Shown here: positions 45,097-54,457 of the stretch, one piece after another | Layout: each line of letters begins with the position of its first letter | How positions within the stretch are numbered: position 1 is the stretch's first letter | DNA from: Prevotellaceae bacterium KH2P17 | GTDB taxonomy: Bacteria; Bacteroidota; Bacteroidia; Bacteroidales; Bacteroidaceae | Direction of reading: 5' to 3' | Length of the DNA stretch: 64,000 nucleotides | NCBI GenBank assembly: GCA_900199655.1 | Contig: FZRE01000014.1 | Coordinates: forward strand, 1 to 64,000 | Made by a program: the position numbers and the translations under genes | Notes under the pieces: generated by a model | What the model saw: only the letters and a program-made list of their open reading frames with translations | What the model was told of the DNA's origin: nothing | Database searches by the model: none

Positions 45097-46209
45097 TTAT
45101 GAAATAATCCACATAAAAAAAGTAAACAGGAAGTTCAGCAATATAACATAACCAGTTTTCTTCACATTGTTAGTTCTCCAAATAGGCCACTTTACCAGAG
45201 GATAGCCTAATACAATTGGATATAAAAACCATGAAAGATAAGCAAATCTATTTGAATACGGGGCTCTGATAACAATTATCCAAAAAGCATTTGCATACAT
45301 ATAGGTACCCAACAATAACAAAAAGGTTTTATCATAAAAGCCTCGCTTAAAAATGGCATACCAGCCTATGGCAATAGGCACAATACTATATAGCAAAAAG
45401 TCCCATCTGAACCCAACTTTGGAAAAATAACTTAAAGTTTCCTTGTCATTTTCATTAATATAGGTTGTAAGCCTGTCGTCAAAACCTAAACCGGTCAGAA
45501 CCTCTGCAGCGGAATTTCCAATTGCCAGGCTTAATATAAATGAAGACAACCAGATAATATACATAAGTTTGGGATTTCTGAACATATACGCAAAGACCAT
45601 GCAGATTATAGGTAATAAAGTTGAATGATGAAAGTTGGCAGCCATCACACACAACAGAGCACAGAAAACCTTTTCGACGAGTTTGCCTTCTATAAATGTC
45701 AGTGCAAGAATGATAATACTACACGCCAAACCGTTACGAAGACCATTAACTCCATAAGCATAAAAGGAGAGAGACGTTAGGCATAGTAATACTAAAACCG
45801 CAGAATTTCGACCCGTTAACTTTCGGCATGCTATATATATCAATCCTATATATATGCTCTCCATGACAAGAAAGTATATATTAACATTCATTATCTTGGT
45901 ACAATAGTATGTAAAGAGGTCGAAAAGATGATCACTTGTACTGAGAATGACATCATTTTCTTGCATAGTCTCAAATATTCCAGAATATGTAGCAGTATCT
46001 CCAAAATACACGCCGCTCACAGGTCGTAAGCCAAGAAACAAAACCAAAAACACAACAAGAAGAAACATTCCAACATCATATGACTGTCCAAAAGTAATCA
46101 TTTTACTTCTGCCAATATTCTTGTTGGATTGCAAGAAATAGACAATAGAAAAGAGACCAACAACAAACAGATAGACCGGGTGATATATTGAAGGTGGAAA
46201 ACTAATCAT
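45097..46209 (-). CDS. wzy: EpsG-family polysaccharide polymerase (Wzy), cluster B
   Basis: A 370-residue protein with about ten membrane spans and the EpsG pattern: LFLGLRPVSGVYFGDTATYS (about 57-76), YAYGVNGLRNGLACSIIILA (about 150-169) and AANFHHSTLLPI (about 187-198). It is the periplasmic polymerase candidate for the cluster B glycan. It differs clearly from the cluster A polymerase, in keeping with a different repeat unit. Confidence 0.87.
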   Translation of the reverse strand: MISFPPSIYHPVYLFVVGLFSIVYFLQSNKNIGRSKMITFGQSYDVGMFLLVVFLVLFLGLRPVSGVYFGDTATYSGIFETMQENDVILSTSDHLFDLFTYYCTKIMNVNIYFLVMESIYIGLIYIACRKLTGRNSAVLVLLCLTSLSFYAYGVNGLRNGLACSIIILALTFIEGKLVEKVFCALLCVMAANFHHSTLLPIICMVFAYMFRNPKLMYIIWLSSFILSLAIGNSAAEVLTGLGFDDRLTTYINENDKETLSYFSKVGFRWDFLLYSIVPIAIGWYAIFKRGFYDKTFLLLLGTYMYANAFWIIVIRAPYSNRFAYLSWFLYPIVLGYPLVKWPIWRTNNVKKTGYVILLNFLFTFFMWIIS

Positions 46210-46218
46210 ATAATTACT

Positions 46219-46962
46219 TTAACGAAATAAACGGTGTAGAGAAGATACTATCTTGTAACCAAGAAGATTATTGATTTTATTTTTTAGGAGATGAAGCTGA
46301 AATCTTAATGTATGATGATCTATCCACGAACTATCATATTTATGAATGGACAATGTTTTATCCGTGATTTGTATAATCCCTGTAGATGAATCCATTGGAT
46401 TGAAATATTCTTTAGGATAGATGTTAATACCACGTATATGTTCTATTGTTGAATTCCCTTTCAAACCAGACTTCAGGAACAACTCTGTAATCATTGGTAT
46501 CATAGTATACCCGTTCCTGTTTCCACTTTCTGAGAAATAACTCAACTCTTGGAACCTATCTAAGATTTCTCTATAGACCTCCATTTTAGCTTCTGCTGCA
46601 ATTCCTAAGCCAGGCGCCACAGCTACTGACTTATGTAATGTTGCATCGGACTCAAGTCCCATGAAAGGTCCTTTTTTCAACACTTCTGTAAAAGGCTTAA
46701 TCACTTCTACATCAGTATCGAAATAAATTCCTCCATTATGATAAAGAATCCAAAAACGCGCAAAGTCACTAACGAACGCATATTTCTTATCTTGATACGC
46801 ATCTCGTGTATATGGGATTATAGAGACATCGAAGTTTTCTTCATTCCACTCCTTTATTGTATAATTTGGAAAATACCTTTTCCAGCTATCTATACATTCT
46901 AAAGCAGATAGGGGCAATGGCTTGTCCCCAAACCAACAATAATGAATTATTTTTGGAATCAT
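46219..46962 (-). CDS. GT32-type glycosyltransferase with DXD motif
   Basis: A 247-residue glycosyltransferase of the Gly_transf_sug/OCH1-like family (PF04488 type). It has PKIIHYCWFGDKPLPLSA (3-20), WNEENFD (39-45), VSDFARFWILYHNGGIYFDT (64-83) and the D82-x-D84 metal site. Such enzymes add mannose, galactose or similar sugars in capsule loci. It overlaps the acyltransferase gene upstream by four bases. Confidence 0.92.
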   Translation of the reverse strand: MIPKIIHYCWFGDKPLPLSALECIDSWKRYFPNYTIKEWNEENFDVSIIPYTRDAYQDKKYAFVSDFARFWILYHNGGIYFDTDVEVIKPFTEVLKKGPFMGLESDATLHKSVAVAPGLGIAAEAKMEVYREILDRFQELSYFSESGNRNGYTMIPMITELFLKSGLKGNSTIEHIRGINIYPKEYFNPMDSSTGIIQITDKTLSIHKYDSSWIDHHTLRFQLHLLKNKINNLLGYKIVSSLHRLFR

Positions 46963-47963
46963 CGTTTATTAGAATAACCTATTATGTATTTTGAAAATGG
47001 CATCTTAGTCAACAGCAACACTATTAAATATGTTATTATTATAGTTAGGAGGAAAGTGCTTAAAATCTGGAAAACACAGCCATGTTCTTGGATGAATGAT
47101 AGACGCCATACCAATTGGCTTTTAACAAGTTGGTGGGCAAGGTAAATACCAAAACTATAATTAGAAAAATTTACTATGATACTCCTGGTTCGACAATTTA
47201 CAATAGCCTTATTGGGTATTTTTTGTAACAAAAGAAACCAAGCTAAGGCCATCATCAATGTAAATAATGATAAATATCCATATGACTGTGTTATAAAACT
47301 AACATTATATATTCGTGCTAATAAGATAATTAATGCTGGCACTATATAAATTAAAATAATTGTAAACACATGTAATTTAGGCTCATATTTCTTAATATAA
47401 TAACCCAATAGGAAATAGCCTGCATAGCCACTATAATAATATAACATGCCCCAGGTTCCTTCTGGTAAATATAAGAAAGGACTAAGCAAAGGAAAACACA
47501 AGGTTATACACCATAACGATAGGACAAAAAGAATTTCTCTCTTTCTTGCCTTTTCCAGCCATGGCGAAATAATAGGCGCCAAAATATATAAGCCCATTAA
47601 AACATACATAAACCACAAGATTCCACTACCTTGTCTTTGAAAGGGTATAGAAAGTATAACTTTTACTATATCATCATGGAAGATAATACCAAAACCTATC
47701 AAATATATAAATGTCCAAATCAACGTAGGAAATAGAATTCTATGTAGTCTTTCACTCAGGAAAATAAAAACATCTTTTCTAACAGGTAAGACCAAATAAC
47801 CACTAAGCATAAAGAATAATCCTATACATGGTTCAGAAAAGAAAGTAGTACTCGCTACAACAAAACTAGTCGCATCTTTGCTTGGTAAAGGTGCATGCAT
47901 TAAAACAACCATCATACATGCAACTCCTCTAATAATATCTAACGAATATAATCTCTCTTTCAT
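46959..47963 (-). CDS. Membrane O-acyltransferase (Acyl_transf_3)
   Basis: A 334-residue integral membrane acyltransferase (PF01757 type) with about ten spans. The N-terminal signature YSLDIIRGVACMMVVLMHA contains D9, R12 and the probable catalytic H23. It probably O-acetylates a sugar in the repeat unit. It starts where the upstream GT4 gene stops (TAATG overlap) and overlaps the GT32 gene, so it is firmly in the operon. Confidence 0.88.
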   Translation of the reverse strand: MKERLYSLDIIRGVACMMVVLMHAPLPSKDATSFVVASTTFFSEPCIGLFFMLSGYLVLPVRKDVFIFLSERLHRILFPTLIWTFIYLIGFGIIFHDDIVKVILSIPFQRQGSGILWFMYVLMGLYILAPIISPWLEKARKREILFVLSLWCITLCFPLLSPFLYLPEGTWGMLYYYSGYAGYFLLGYYIKKYEPKLHVFTIILIYIVPALIILLARIYNVSFITQSYGYLSLFTLMMALAWFLLLQKIPNKAIVNCRTRSIIVNFSNYSFGIYLAHQLVKSQLVWRLSFIQEHGCVFQILSTFLLTIIITYLIVLLLTKMPFSKYIIGYSNKR

Positions 47964-49168
47964 TATCCCAATGAATATAATTTATTGATTTCTTCTTGAT
48001 TTCCAAAATCATGTTTAACAAGATATTCTCGTATTCTATTTTGTAATGGAACATCATTTATGAAATTCGCAATTCCTTTGGCACATTCCTGGTTACTCAT
48101 TGGTACGATAATCCCATCAACTCCGTTTAAGATCTGATTTCTCGCGGTTGGATAATTGGTTACAACAACTAATTTTCCTAAAATCTGAGCTTCCCGCACC
48201 GTTACAGAATTTCCTTCGTACCTTGAAGGCTGCACATAAATGTCGCAAACTCGGATATAAGGATACGGATTAGCGCGTTTACCTAAAATAATGACAGAAT
48301 TCTCCATTTTAAACTCTTTTATTTTTTTGCGAATAATTTTATCATTGCCATATCCCAAAATATACCACTTTATTCTGTATCCCGAATTATTTAGTATTTG
48401 GCATATCTCAGGAATGTTATCATAGTTTTTCGCCTCACAAAACCTACCAACAGAAAGAAGATTAAATCCCTCTTTCATTCGAGGTATTTCCACACGAATT
48501 TCATCTTCAGAAATTAATATAGACCTTCGTCTTACAAACTCAGCAGAAAGAATGTTTTTTATCAGAACAATTTTATCAGCTAATATTGGAAACTTATCTA
48601 CAAATGACTTAGTAACAGATTCCGATATTGATATTATATGTTCATAACATTGCCATACAGGTAATTCCATGTTTACATTTACATCTATTTGGGAATAATC
48701 AGTATGTATCCAACATACTTTATGTTTGGCTTTAACCTTATCAAACACTATGTTATGAGGTGTTAGAAAACTGATTGCCATATCATATTCTCCCAATTGG
48801 TAAAGGTTTGGCAATACGTGTACTATTGAATTGGCAACAAATTGCAAGATAGCCGAACCATCTTTAGGGTGTTTCTTTCTTGCATAACGCCAAAAATGAT
48901 ATTTAGCTTTTAGTCTAGCAAAAAAAATACGTAAATGCCCATCCAAGAACACATTCTTGAGAGGACGTTCAATTTGAGTGTACTCAGATACTTCTTCAAG
49001 GATATTAACCTCTTTTGGGATAAAGCTCATCAATTCACCACGGTGACTGTACAAAAACAAATCAACATCATATCTACTATAATCTAAAGACTGCAATAAT
49101 CCTATTAAACTAATCTCTGCACCGCCAATCTCCATATAATGCATAGCAATAAAAATGCGTTTTTTCAT
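47963..49168 (-). CDS. GT4 glycosyltransferase
   Basis: A 401-residue family 4 glycosyltransferase. It has IFIAMHYMEIGGAEISLIG (5-23), VCWIHTDYSQIDVNVN (about 170-185), LLSVGRFCEAKNYDNIPEI, and a donor-site motif in SRYEGNSVTVREAQILG. In the last motif the E-x7-E spacing is kept (E in YEGN and E in REA). It overlaps the preceding GT2 gene by four bases. Confidence 0.9.
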   Translation of the reverse strand: MKKRIFIAMHYMEIGGAEISLIGLLQSLDYSRYDVDLFLYSHRGELMSFIPKEVNILEEVSEYTQIERPLKNVFLDGHLRIFFARLKAKYHFWRYARKKHPKDGSAILQFVANSIVHVLPNLYQLGEYDMAISFLTPHNIVFDKVKAKHKVCWIHTDYSQIDVNVNMELPVWQCYEHIISISESVTKSFVDKFPILADKIVLIKNILSAEFVRRRSILISEDEIRVEIPRMKEGFNLLSVGRFCEAKNYDNIPEICQILNNSGYRIKWYILGYGNDKIIRKKIKEFKMENSVIILGKRANPYPYIRVCDIYVQPSRYEGNSVTVREAQILGKLVVVTNYPTARNQILNGVDGIIVPMSNQECAKGIANFINDVPLQNRIREYLVKHDFGNQEEINKLYSLG

Positions 49169-50247
49169 AACACTCTTTTGATTCGTCTTAACAGTTTAAA
49201 CAAATAATTCCAAAATCTAATACCAACAAAGCTGCACCGCACATATTCTCGAAGATAGCATTTATTCTCCATATTCAATTTAACATTTTCCATATAGCTA
49301 ATAGCCTCCTTTGATAATGGATGAACAAGGATTTCTTTCATAAGTCGCTTTTTCTTTTGAATATCATACTTGCAATCTTGATGAAACAGATTAAAGCGTA
49401 TGCTTGCATCTAATCCATTGTAAAAACGCCTAATCAAATAATCATCAAATATAGGGTTTGAAATATGCCAAAAATCCTTTAATGCTTCGAAATGCTCTCG
49501 CACAGAAATATAAATATTAAATCTATCAGGGATAAATTGGCTTCTTGAATTACCGTTACTATGTATATAATAAGTATAAAGAACACGAGAAGAAATAAAG
49601 GATTTGTCCAAATGGGGGTAAATATTTAAATTAAAAACTTCATCTTGCTGAATCCTGAGATTTTCAAATCTCAATTTATGCTGATTTAAAAAGGACAAAC
49701 GGTAAAATTTATTCCAAGGGAATCCATTTCCATGTTTAGGAAATACAAAAGTATCCAAATATATTCCTTTTAGCTGCTGATTACTGAAAATTTCCTGTTC
49801 TTTATATGCTATATTTTCTTCTCGATTATTATTTGTCACATCTATAGCCTTGAATCCAAAAAGAAGAAAATCAACTTCTCTTTTCTCCATTTCTTCTACG
49901 CAGTAGGAAACTAGTTCAGGAGAAGCTGAATCATCAATATCGAAGAAATAGACATATTTTCCCTGCGCTTTAGCCAACCCTAAATTTCGAGCTGCTCCAG
50001 ACCCCATATTAGTTTGATGGAATACACGAATCCGGTTGTCAAAATTGGTTAGAGCATCACAAATTTCTCCACTATTATCAGTCGAACCATCATCAACTAA
50101 AAGTATCTCGATATTTTGATAAGTCTGATTTAATATGTATTGTATACCTTTATTTATATGTGAAGAGGCATTATATATAGGAATGATGACAGAAACTAAC
50201 ACATTTCTTTCGGAATTTCTAACATCTCTTTCGCAGGCATTATTCAT
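49165..50247 (-). CDS. GT2 glycosyltransferase
   Basis: A 360-residue family 2 glycosyltransferase. It has VLVSVIIPIYNASSHINKG (16-34), VDDGSTDNSGEICD (51-64), GSGAARNLGL (82-91) and the metal motif FFDIDDSASPELV (101-113). The N-terminal extension of about 15 residues is polar. The ATG overlaps the stop of the upstream acyltransferase gene (ATGA). Confidence 0.9.
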   Translation of the reverse strand: MNNACERDVRNSERNVLVSVIIPIYNASSHINKGIQYILNQTYQNIEILLVDDGSTDNSGEICDALTNFDNRIRVFHQTNMGSGAARNLGLAKAQGKYVYFFDIDDSASPELVSYCVEEMEKREVDFLLFGFKAIDVTNNNREENIAYKEQEIFSNQQLKGIYLDTFVFPKHGNGFPWNKFYRLSFLNQHKLRFENLRIQQDEVFNLNIYPHLDKSFISSRVLYTYYIHSNGNSRSQFIPDRFNIYISVREHFEALKDFWHISNPIFDDYLIRRFYNGLDASIRFNLFHQDCKYDIQKKKRLMKEILVHPLSKEAISYMENVKLNMENKCYLREYVRCSFVGIRFWNYLFKLLRRIKRVL

Positions 50248-50981
50248 AAAACGCGGAGATTAATATCCTGAACAACTTTCGAGTTATCAGGGATTTCTTT
50301 ATTAATAACCATAGTATTAAAACCAACTATCACATTTCTACCCAATGTCGTACCCTTTAAAATAGAGCTGTGCTCTCCTATCCAACAGTTATCACAGATA
50401 ACGACTGGTGCTGTTGATGGTTTTTCTTTTTCTTTCCAAAAATAAGGAAAATATTTTCTTAGCAAGCCTTCTCTCACTTCTGGGGTATATATCATGTGTG
50501 TGTTAGTATCCCAGACACAGGTATAATAAGAAATCCCAACGTAAGAACCTATGGACACCTGATCGTCTACACGAATTTCCGAATTCTCATTTACACATGT
50601 GTAATCGCCAATGGTGAGTTTGCCCCCATATCGTATCCAAACTCTATATGGTGACAATCTTGAATGATGCCCCAATTTTAGTGTGCCCGTATTGACAATG
50701 AAAGAAGGATTCATGTAATTGTTTCCACGAGATAGAATAGAAAATTCATTAATTTCTACAAAGCCACTATCAACAAAAATATTAACATGATCTAATAAAA
50801 CATTATCATGCAAAATAAGTGTTGCGCCATTACTCAAAGTAATCTTAGAATGAAGTATCCTGCATTTTTTACCAACGCTTAATTTAGAACTACCAAGAAG
50901 ACGAACTGCTGAGTTTGTTAAACAATACTTCCATTGGGTACCGAACAGAACATTTTTGATTTTAAACAGAAACGCCAACAT
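50244..50981 (-). CDS. Left-handed beta-helix acyltransferase
   Basis: A 245-residue hexapeptide-repeat protein. Repeats begin near residue 30 (VGKKCRILHSKITLSNGA) and end near 235, with DNCWIGEHSSILKGTTLGRN and VIVGFNTMVINKEIPDNS late in the chain. It is longer than simple WbbJ-like enzymes and carries an inserted loop (YTPEVREGLLRKYFPYF). The chosen start, ATG 50981, lies one base after the upstream acyltransferase stop. An ATG-less extension to 51029 would overlap that gene. Probable sugar O- or N-acetyltransferase. Confidence 0.78.
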   Translation of the reverse strand: MLAFLFKIKNVLFGTQWKYCLTNSAVRLLGSSKLSVGKKCRILHSKITLSNGATLILHDNVLLDHVNIFVDSGFVEINEFSILSRGNNYMNPSFIVNTGTLKLGHHSRLSPYRVWIRYGGKLTIGDYTCVNENSEIRVDDQVSIGSYVGISYYTCVWDTNTHMIYTPEVREGLLRKYFPYFWKEKEKPSTAPVVICDNCWIGEHSSILKGTTLGRNVIVGFNTMVINKEIPDNSKVVQDINLRVL

Positions 50982-50982
50982 A

Positions 50983-51600
50983 TTAATATCCCCAATTAAT
51001 TTCTCTTTTAACAATTTGCGCAGGAACACCAGCTATTACACAATTGGAAGGGAACTTCTTTGTTACCAAACTACCATAGCCTACAACAGAGTTATCATCC
51101 ACAGAAGACCCTTTCAAAAATGAGACGTTCTTACATATCCAAACATGTTTACCTATAGTAATATTTTGGGCGGGATTGGTTACAATATCACTGCCTTGTT
51201 GATAAATCTTATGTGAATCGAAGTTACGCAGGTTTATATTATAGCTAAACATACAATACTCCCCAACAGAAATATCAGCTCCGTCTCCCAATTCAAACTC
51301 AACACCTCTTACTCCAGCATTTTGCCCTATATATAACTTTCCTCCATTCACTATAGTTATCTTGCATGGCCCCAATAATCTTGCATTTTTATCAATCTCT
51401 ATTATTGCATCATCTCCCAGTATATTAATAATAGTATCATTCAGTATACAGTTTTTATCTACCGACACCTTATTATGATTTCCCAAGATAGTTAGTCTAA
51501 AACCGCTATACTTACACCCGACAGACACTTTGTTATCAGTACCATTTACAACAATAGGTTTTGCACATCTATATATTTTTTTTATAAACCTCTTAAACAT
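50983..51600 (-). CDS. Left-handed beta-helix acetyltransferase
   Basis: A 205-residue hexapeptide-repeat acyltransferase. Early coils include VNGTDNKVSVGCKYSGFRL. The C-terminal HVWICKNVSFLKGSSVDDNS and VVGYGSLVTKKFPSNCVIAG, then VPAQIVKR, are typical of capsule serine/sugar acetyltransferases. NFDSHKIYQQ supplies a candidate catalytic His. The start is set at ATG 51600. A GTG at 51606 overlapping the upstream stop is also possible. It is followed immediately by a second, longer beta-helix enzyme. Confidence 0.82.
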   Translation of the reverse strand: MFKRFIKKIYRCAKPIVVNGTDNKVSVGCKYSGFRLTILGNHNKVSVDKNCILNDTIINILGDDAIIEIDKNARLLGPCKITIVNGGKLYIGQNAGVRGVEFELGDGADISVGEYCMFSYNINLRNFDSHKIYQQGSDIVTNPAQNITIGKHVWICKNVSFLKGSSVDDNSVVGYGSLVTKKFPSNCVIAGVPAQIVKREINWGY

Positions 51601-51602
51601 AT

Positions 51603-52490
51603 TCACAAAACTTTAAATACTACCTGGCTCTCATACATATCATCATGAAAAGAATCGTGTGAAGTATCACCCGGGACCTCATCTGTATTCTTATTTTTCA
51701 ACAATACTTTTGTTTTAGCCCCTATCTTGTACCATTCGTATTCAATATCTATATGGCCAATATCTATTGCCTGCTCTCCTCTCTTGGCCAAATCATAAGC
51801 AAGAACAGTTGCAGTCATACCCAATGCTATCAAAACAAGTTTTCCATGTCCATATTTGGAAACTGCTGACACTATTTCATCATACATATCAAATGCATTC
51901 TTACTTGGACACAATACCCTTATGATTGACGCAGCATTGTCGAACAAATCATTTCCAACTCCCAACCTTGTATAAACACCTTCAACTATACAGACTTCTC
52001 TCTTTTCCCATATTTTTTTTAAATGTTTTATGTACGCATCACAATCTTTATTCTTTTTCGACATATAAAATCGAGTAAAGAGAGAATCATAATATGTTGT
52101 ATCTAAACTCACATAGGGAATTACGCACTTTTCCAAATTTGCCGCAAGCCAGCCATAAGTAAATAGTTTTGAGTTAAATACGTATGGTTTCGTATCCACG
52201 TAACTATAAGGTAATCCAATAATATGGTTAGGGATGGGGCTCGTGAGTATTTCTCTTAATACTCGCGTTAGGTTAGCATCCGATTTTTGGAAAGGGTTTC
52301 CGTCGCCGCCAACTGCATAAAATTCTCCATCACCAAATCTACTAATAGAACATTTTGCTTCTACGATATATTCAACAGTATCCCACGAATTCCTAATGCG
52401 GATGTTACGCAAGAACTTCCTGCACATATCATTCTTATATACTTTTAGCTTGTAATAGTATACCAGCAAAAATTTCTTAATAAAGATCAT
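51603..52490 (-). CDS. GT-D-type glycosyltransferase (DUF1792-like)
   Basis: A 295-residue protein matching the GT-D family first seen as DUF1792 in streptococcal adhesin glycosylation. Diagnostic features are CSISRFGDGEFYAVGG (47-62) with the metal-binding D54-x-E56, TRLGVGNDLFDNAASIIRVL in the middle, and KLVLIALGMTATVLAYDLA then GHIDIEYEWYK in the second half. It has no signal peptide; the first 20 residues are hydrophobic and basic. It probably adds a hexose in cluster B. The donor is unknown. Confidence 0.82.
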   Translation of the reverse strand: MIFIKKFLLVYYYKLKVYKNDMCRKFLRNIRIRNSWDTVEYIVEAKCSISRFGDGEFYAVGGDGNPFQKSDANLTRVLREILTSPIPNHIIGLPYSYVDTKPYVFNSKLFTYGWLAANLEKCVIPYVSLDTTYYDSLFTRFYMSKKNKDCDAYIKHLKKIWEKREVCIVEGVYTRLGVGNDLFDNAASIIRVLCPSKNAFDMYDEIVSAVSKYGHGKLVLIALGMTATVLAYDLAKRGEQAIDIGHIDIEYEWYKIGAKTKVLLKNKNTDEVPGDTSHDSFHDDMYESQVVFKVL

Positions 52491-53525
52491 TTATTGTTTG
52501 TTTACTATATGTCTCCAACAGAACCTTCTTATCTGATCTATTGCAAACGAAGTTGCATAAATTAATACTAAATAAGAGCCTGTATACAAAATAACGTATA
52601 AACCGCTATGATTATTGTAAATACGTAATACGTCTCCTCTAAATATATATTCAAACACGGTATTCTGATGAAACAGATATACAGAGAAGACAGAAGCTGC
52701 TACATAGTTGATATATAAACTCTTAAATTGCATCTTAGAAAAGGCAAATAGCAAATATAAGGACGAAAGGATAACCAAAGGCGAAGAATACATAAACAAT
52801 CTGCGACAGAGCTCCAGGTTATAATTACTTAATAACACATATAGCACTAAGATAAAAACAGAGAGACCTATATATCCCATGAAATCCATATATCTCTTAT
52901 TGCAAGAAAATGAGGGTCTATAGATGTAAATATAACGAGCTAACAGATAAAGTGCAACAAAAGAAATGACAGAATAACCATTGCATATCCATACTGTACT
53001 ATACGGAAACAGCCATCCATAAACAGACTGAAACAGAAAGAAAGAGATCAACAGACATTTATATTGTTTTCTCTCAACATTCTGGATATAGATGTTCAGG
53101 AGAGGAGACAATATCAGTAACATCAGATAAGCTTTTACAAACCATAAACTTCCATCCAGCAGGAGTGAAGCCTTGACTATATCAATGACATAAATCTCCT
53201 TACCTGCGTACAGTGAGGATAGCACTGATATTAATACATTAAAGAATAATATCTGGAATATAAAAGAGAGGAGCTTTGTTCTTCTCAACTTCATGCCATA
53301 CCATCCTGATATGAGCACAAAAACATTTACACTCACAATAGAGAGGGTTTCCAAAAGAACTCTCATCAATGTTGCCAACGGTGAAACGGCAAAATCCGAA
53401 GTTGTAGGAAATGACAAAATCCAAAAATTGGCATGGGATACCATTACCAGAAACATTGCTATGATGCGCAATAGTTCCATATTTGAATTTCTGTGGGCAA
53501 TAGTTTCGCATTCTATTAATTTCAT
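52491..53525 (-). CDS. Membrane O-acyltransferase (Acyl_transf_3)
   Basis: A 344-residue polytopic acyltransferase of the PF01757 type. The N-terminal RNSNMELLRIIAMFLVMVSH contains the probable catalytic H31 and R20, and about ten membrane spans follow. It probably O-acetylates the growing glycan or repeat unit. It abuts the GT-D gene with no spacing. It is the second such enzyme in cluster B. Confidence 0.88.
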   Translation of the reverse strand: MKLIECETIAHRNSNMELLRIIAMFLVMVSHANFWILSFPTTSDFAVSPLATLMRVLLETLSIVSVNVFVLISGWYGMKLRRTKLLSFIFQILFFNVLISVLSSLYAGKEIYVIDIVKASLLLDGSLWFVKAYLMLLILSPLLNIYIQNVERKQYKCLLISFFLFQSVYGWLFPYSTVWICNGYSVISFVALYLLARYIYIYRPSFSCNKRYMDFMGYIGLSVFILVLYVLLSNYNLELCRRLFMYSSPLVILSSLYLLFAFSKMQFKSLYINYVAASVFSVYLFHQNTVFEYIFRGDVLRIYNNHSGLYVILYTGSYLVLIYATSFAIDQIRRFCWRHIVNKQ

Positions 53526-53536
53526 GACAAGCTATA

Positions 53537-54457
53537 TTAACTCATGAAATAACCATAATAAGTTAAGTGTCCTTGCTTTGTATGCGTATAATACTTTTCT
53601 TTCCAGGACAACTTAAAGAAATCGTTTGTTGCTATCAGCAGTTTCCATCTGTTCTCATCAAATGGTGTATTGAATATGTGCTTCATCACATGCAACTCCT
53701 CATTAGAATATGGTAATTGATCTATTGCTTGTCTAAAATCAGCGAACTCATGGTAGAAAATATTCATAATATAATCCATCAAGAAATAATGGATGATGCG
53801 TTCATGCTGTTCCCAATAAGCAAACAAACATTCTCGTAAGCACTCGAATACATAGTATCCTTCATCACATCCCATAAGGGATCCCGTCCATCTGCATCCT
53901 GAGACAAGCGAATCTTTGTCATAATGTTGTTTAGTAGAAAAAAACGGGGAGAAGGTTACATTTGGAGATTTAACAACCCAGTAGGTTGCATCTATCCACA
54001 AGCCTCCATATTTTGCTAAAAGAGAACATCGTAATATATCAGACATATGAGCATAAGAAATCTTCTTTTTATGCCATTTTTCATCTATACTATCAGGTAT
54101 ATCTACATAACCCTTATAGTTCTGAGCAGTAACCACAACAACGTTACACCCTGCAAATTTCTCAATTACCGACTGATAACATTTCTTCACCAATTCTGGC
54201 ATTTCGTCTTTGCCTTGCCACCAGCACAACCATACGTATCTGGATTTTTCCCGCACCACTCTTGCATCATGATTTTTATATTTAGCTATAATGGGAAAGA
54301 GAGATTTCTTTAAATACTTACAGATTATAAGATTATAAGTGTAATTGTAAGAGACCTTTTTAAATAAAGAACACATGCGAGGCAGTATCCTTATTTTCAA
54401 AGCATAGCCCACCCCGAATTCAGAGATGTCTAAAATTATGTCTTTCATGTTCATCAT
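53537..54457 (-). CDS. Capsular polysaccharide synthesis glycosyltransferase (Caps_synth-like)
   Basis: A 306-residue glycosyltransferase of the PF05704 type. It has YVWLCWWQGKDEMPELVKKC (74-93), HMSDILRCSLLAKYGGLWID (137-156) and the D156-A-T variant of the DXD site, as usual for this family. The first 50 residues may form a helical membrane-associated region. It overlaps wzx by four bases (ATGA). Confidence 0.88.
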   Translation of the reverse strand: MMNMKDIILDISEFGVGYALKIRILPRMCSLFKKVSYNYTYNLIICKYLKKSLFPIIAKYKNHDARVVREKSRYVWLCWWQGKDEMPELVKKCYQSVIEKFAGCNVVVVTAQNYKGYVDIPDSIDEKWHKKKISYAHMSDILRCSLLAKYGGLWIDATYWVVKSPNVTFSPFFSTKQHYDKDSLVSGCRWTGSLMGCDEGYYVFECLRECLFAYWEQHERIIHYFLMDYIMNIFYHEFADFRQAIDQLPYSNEELHVMKHIFNTPFDENRWKLLIATNDFFKLSWKEKYYTHTKQGHLTYYGYFMS

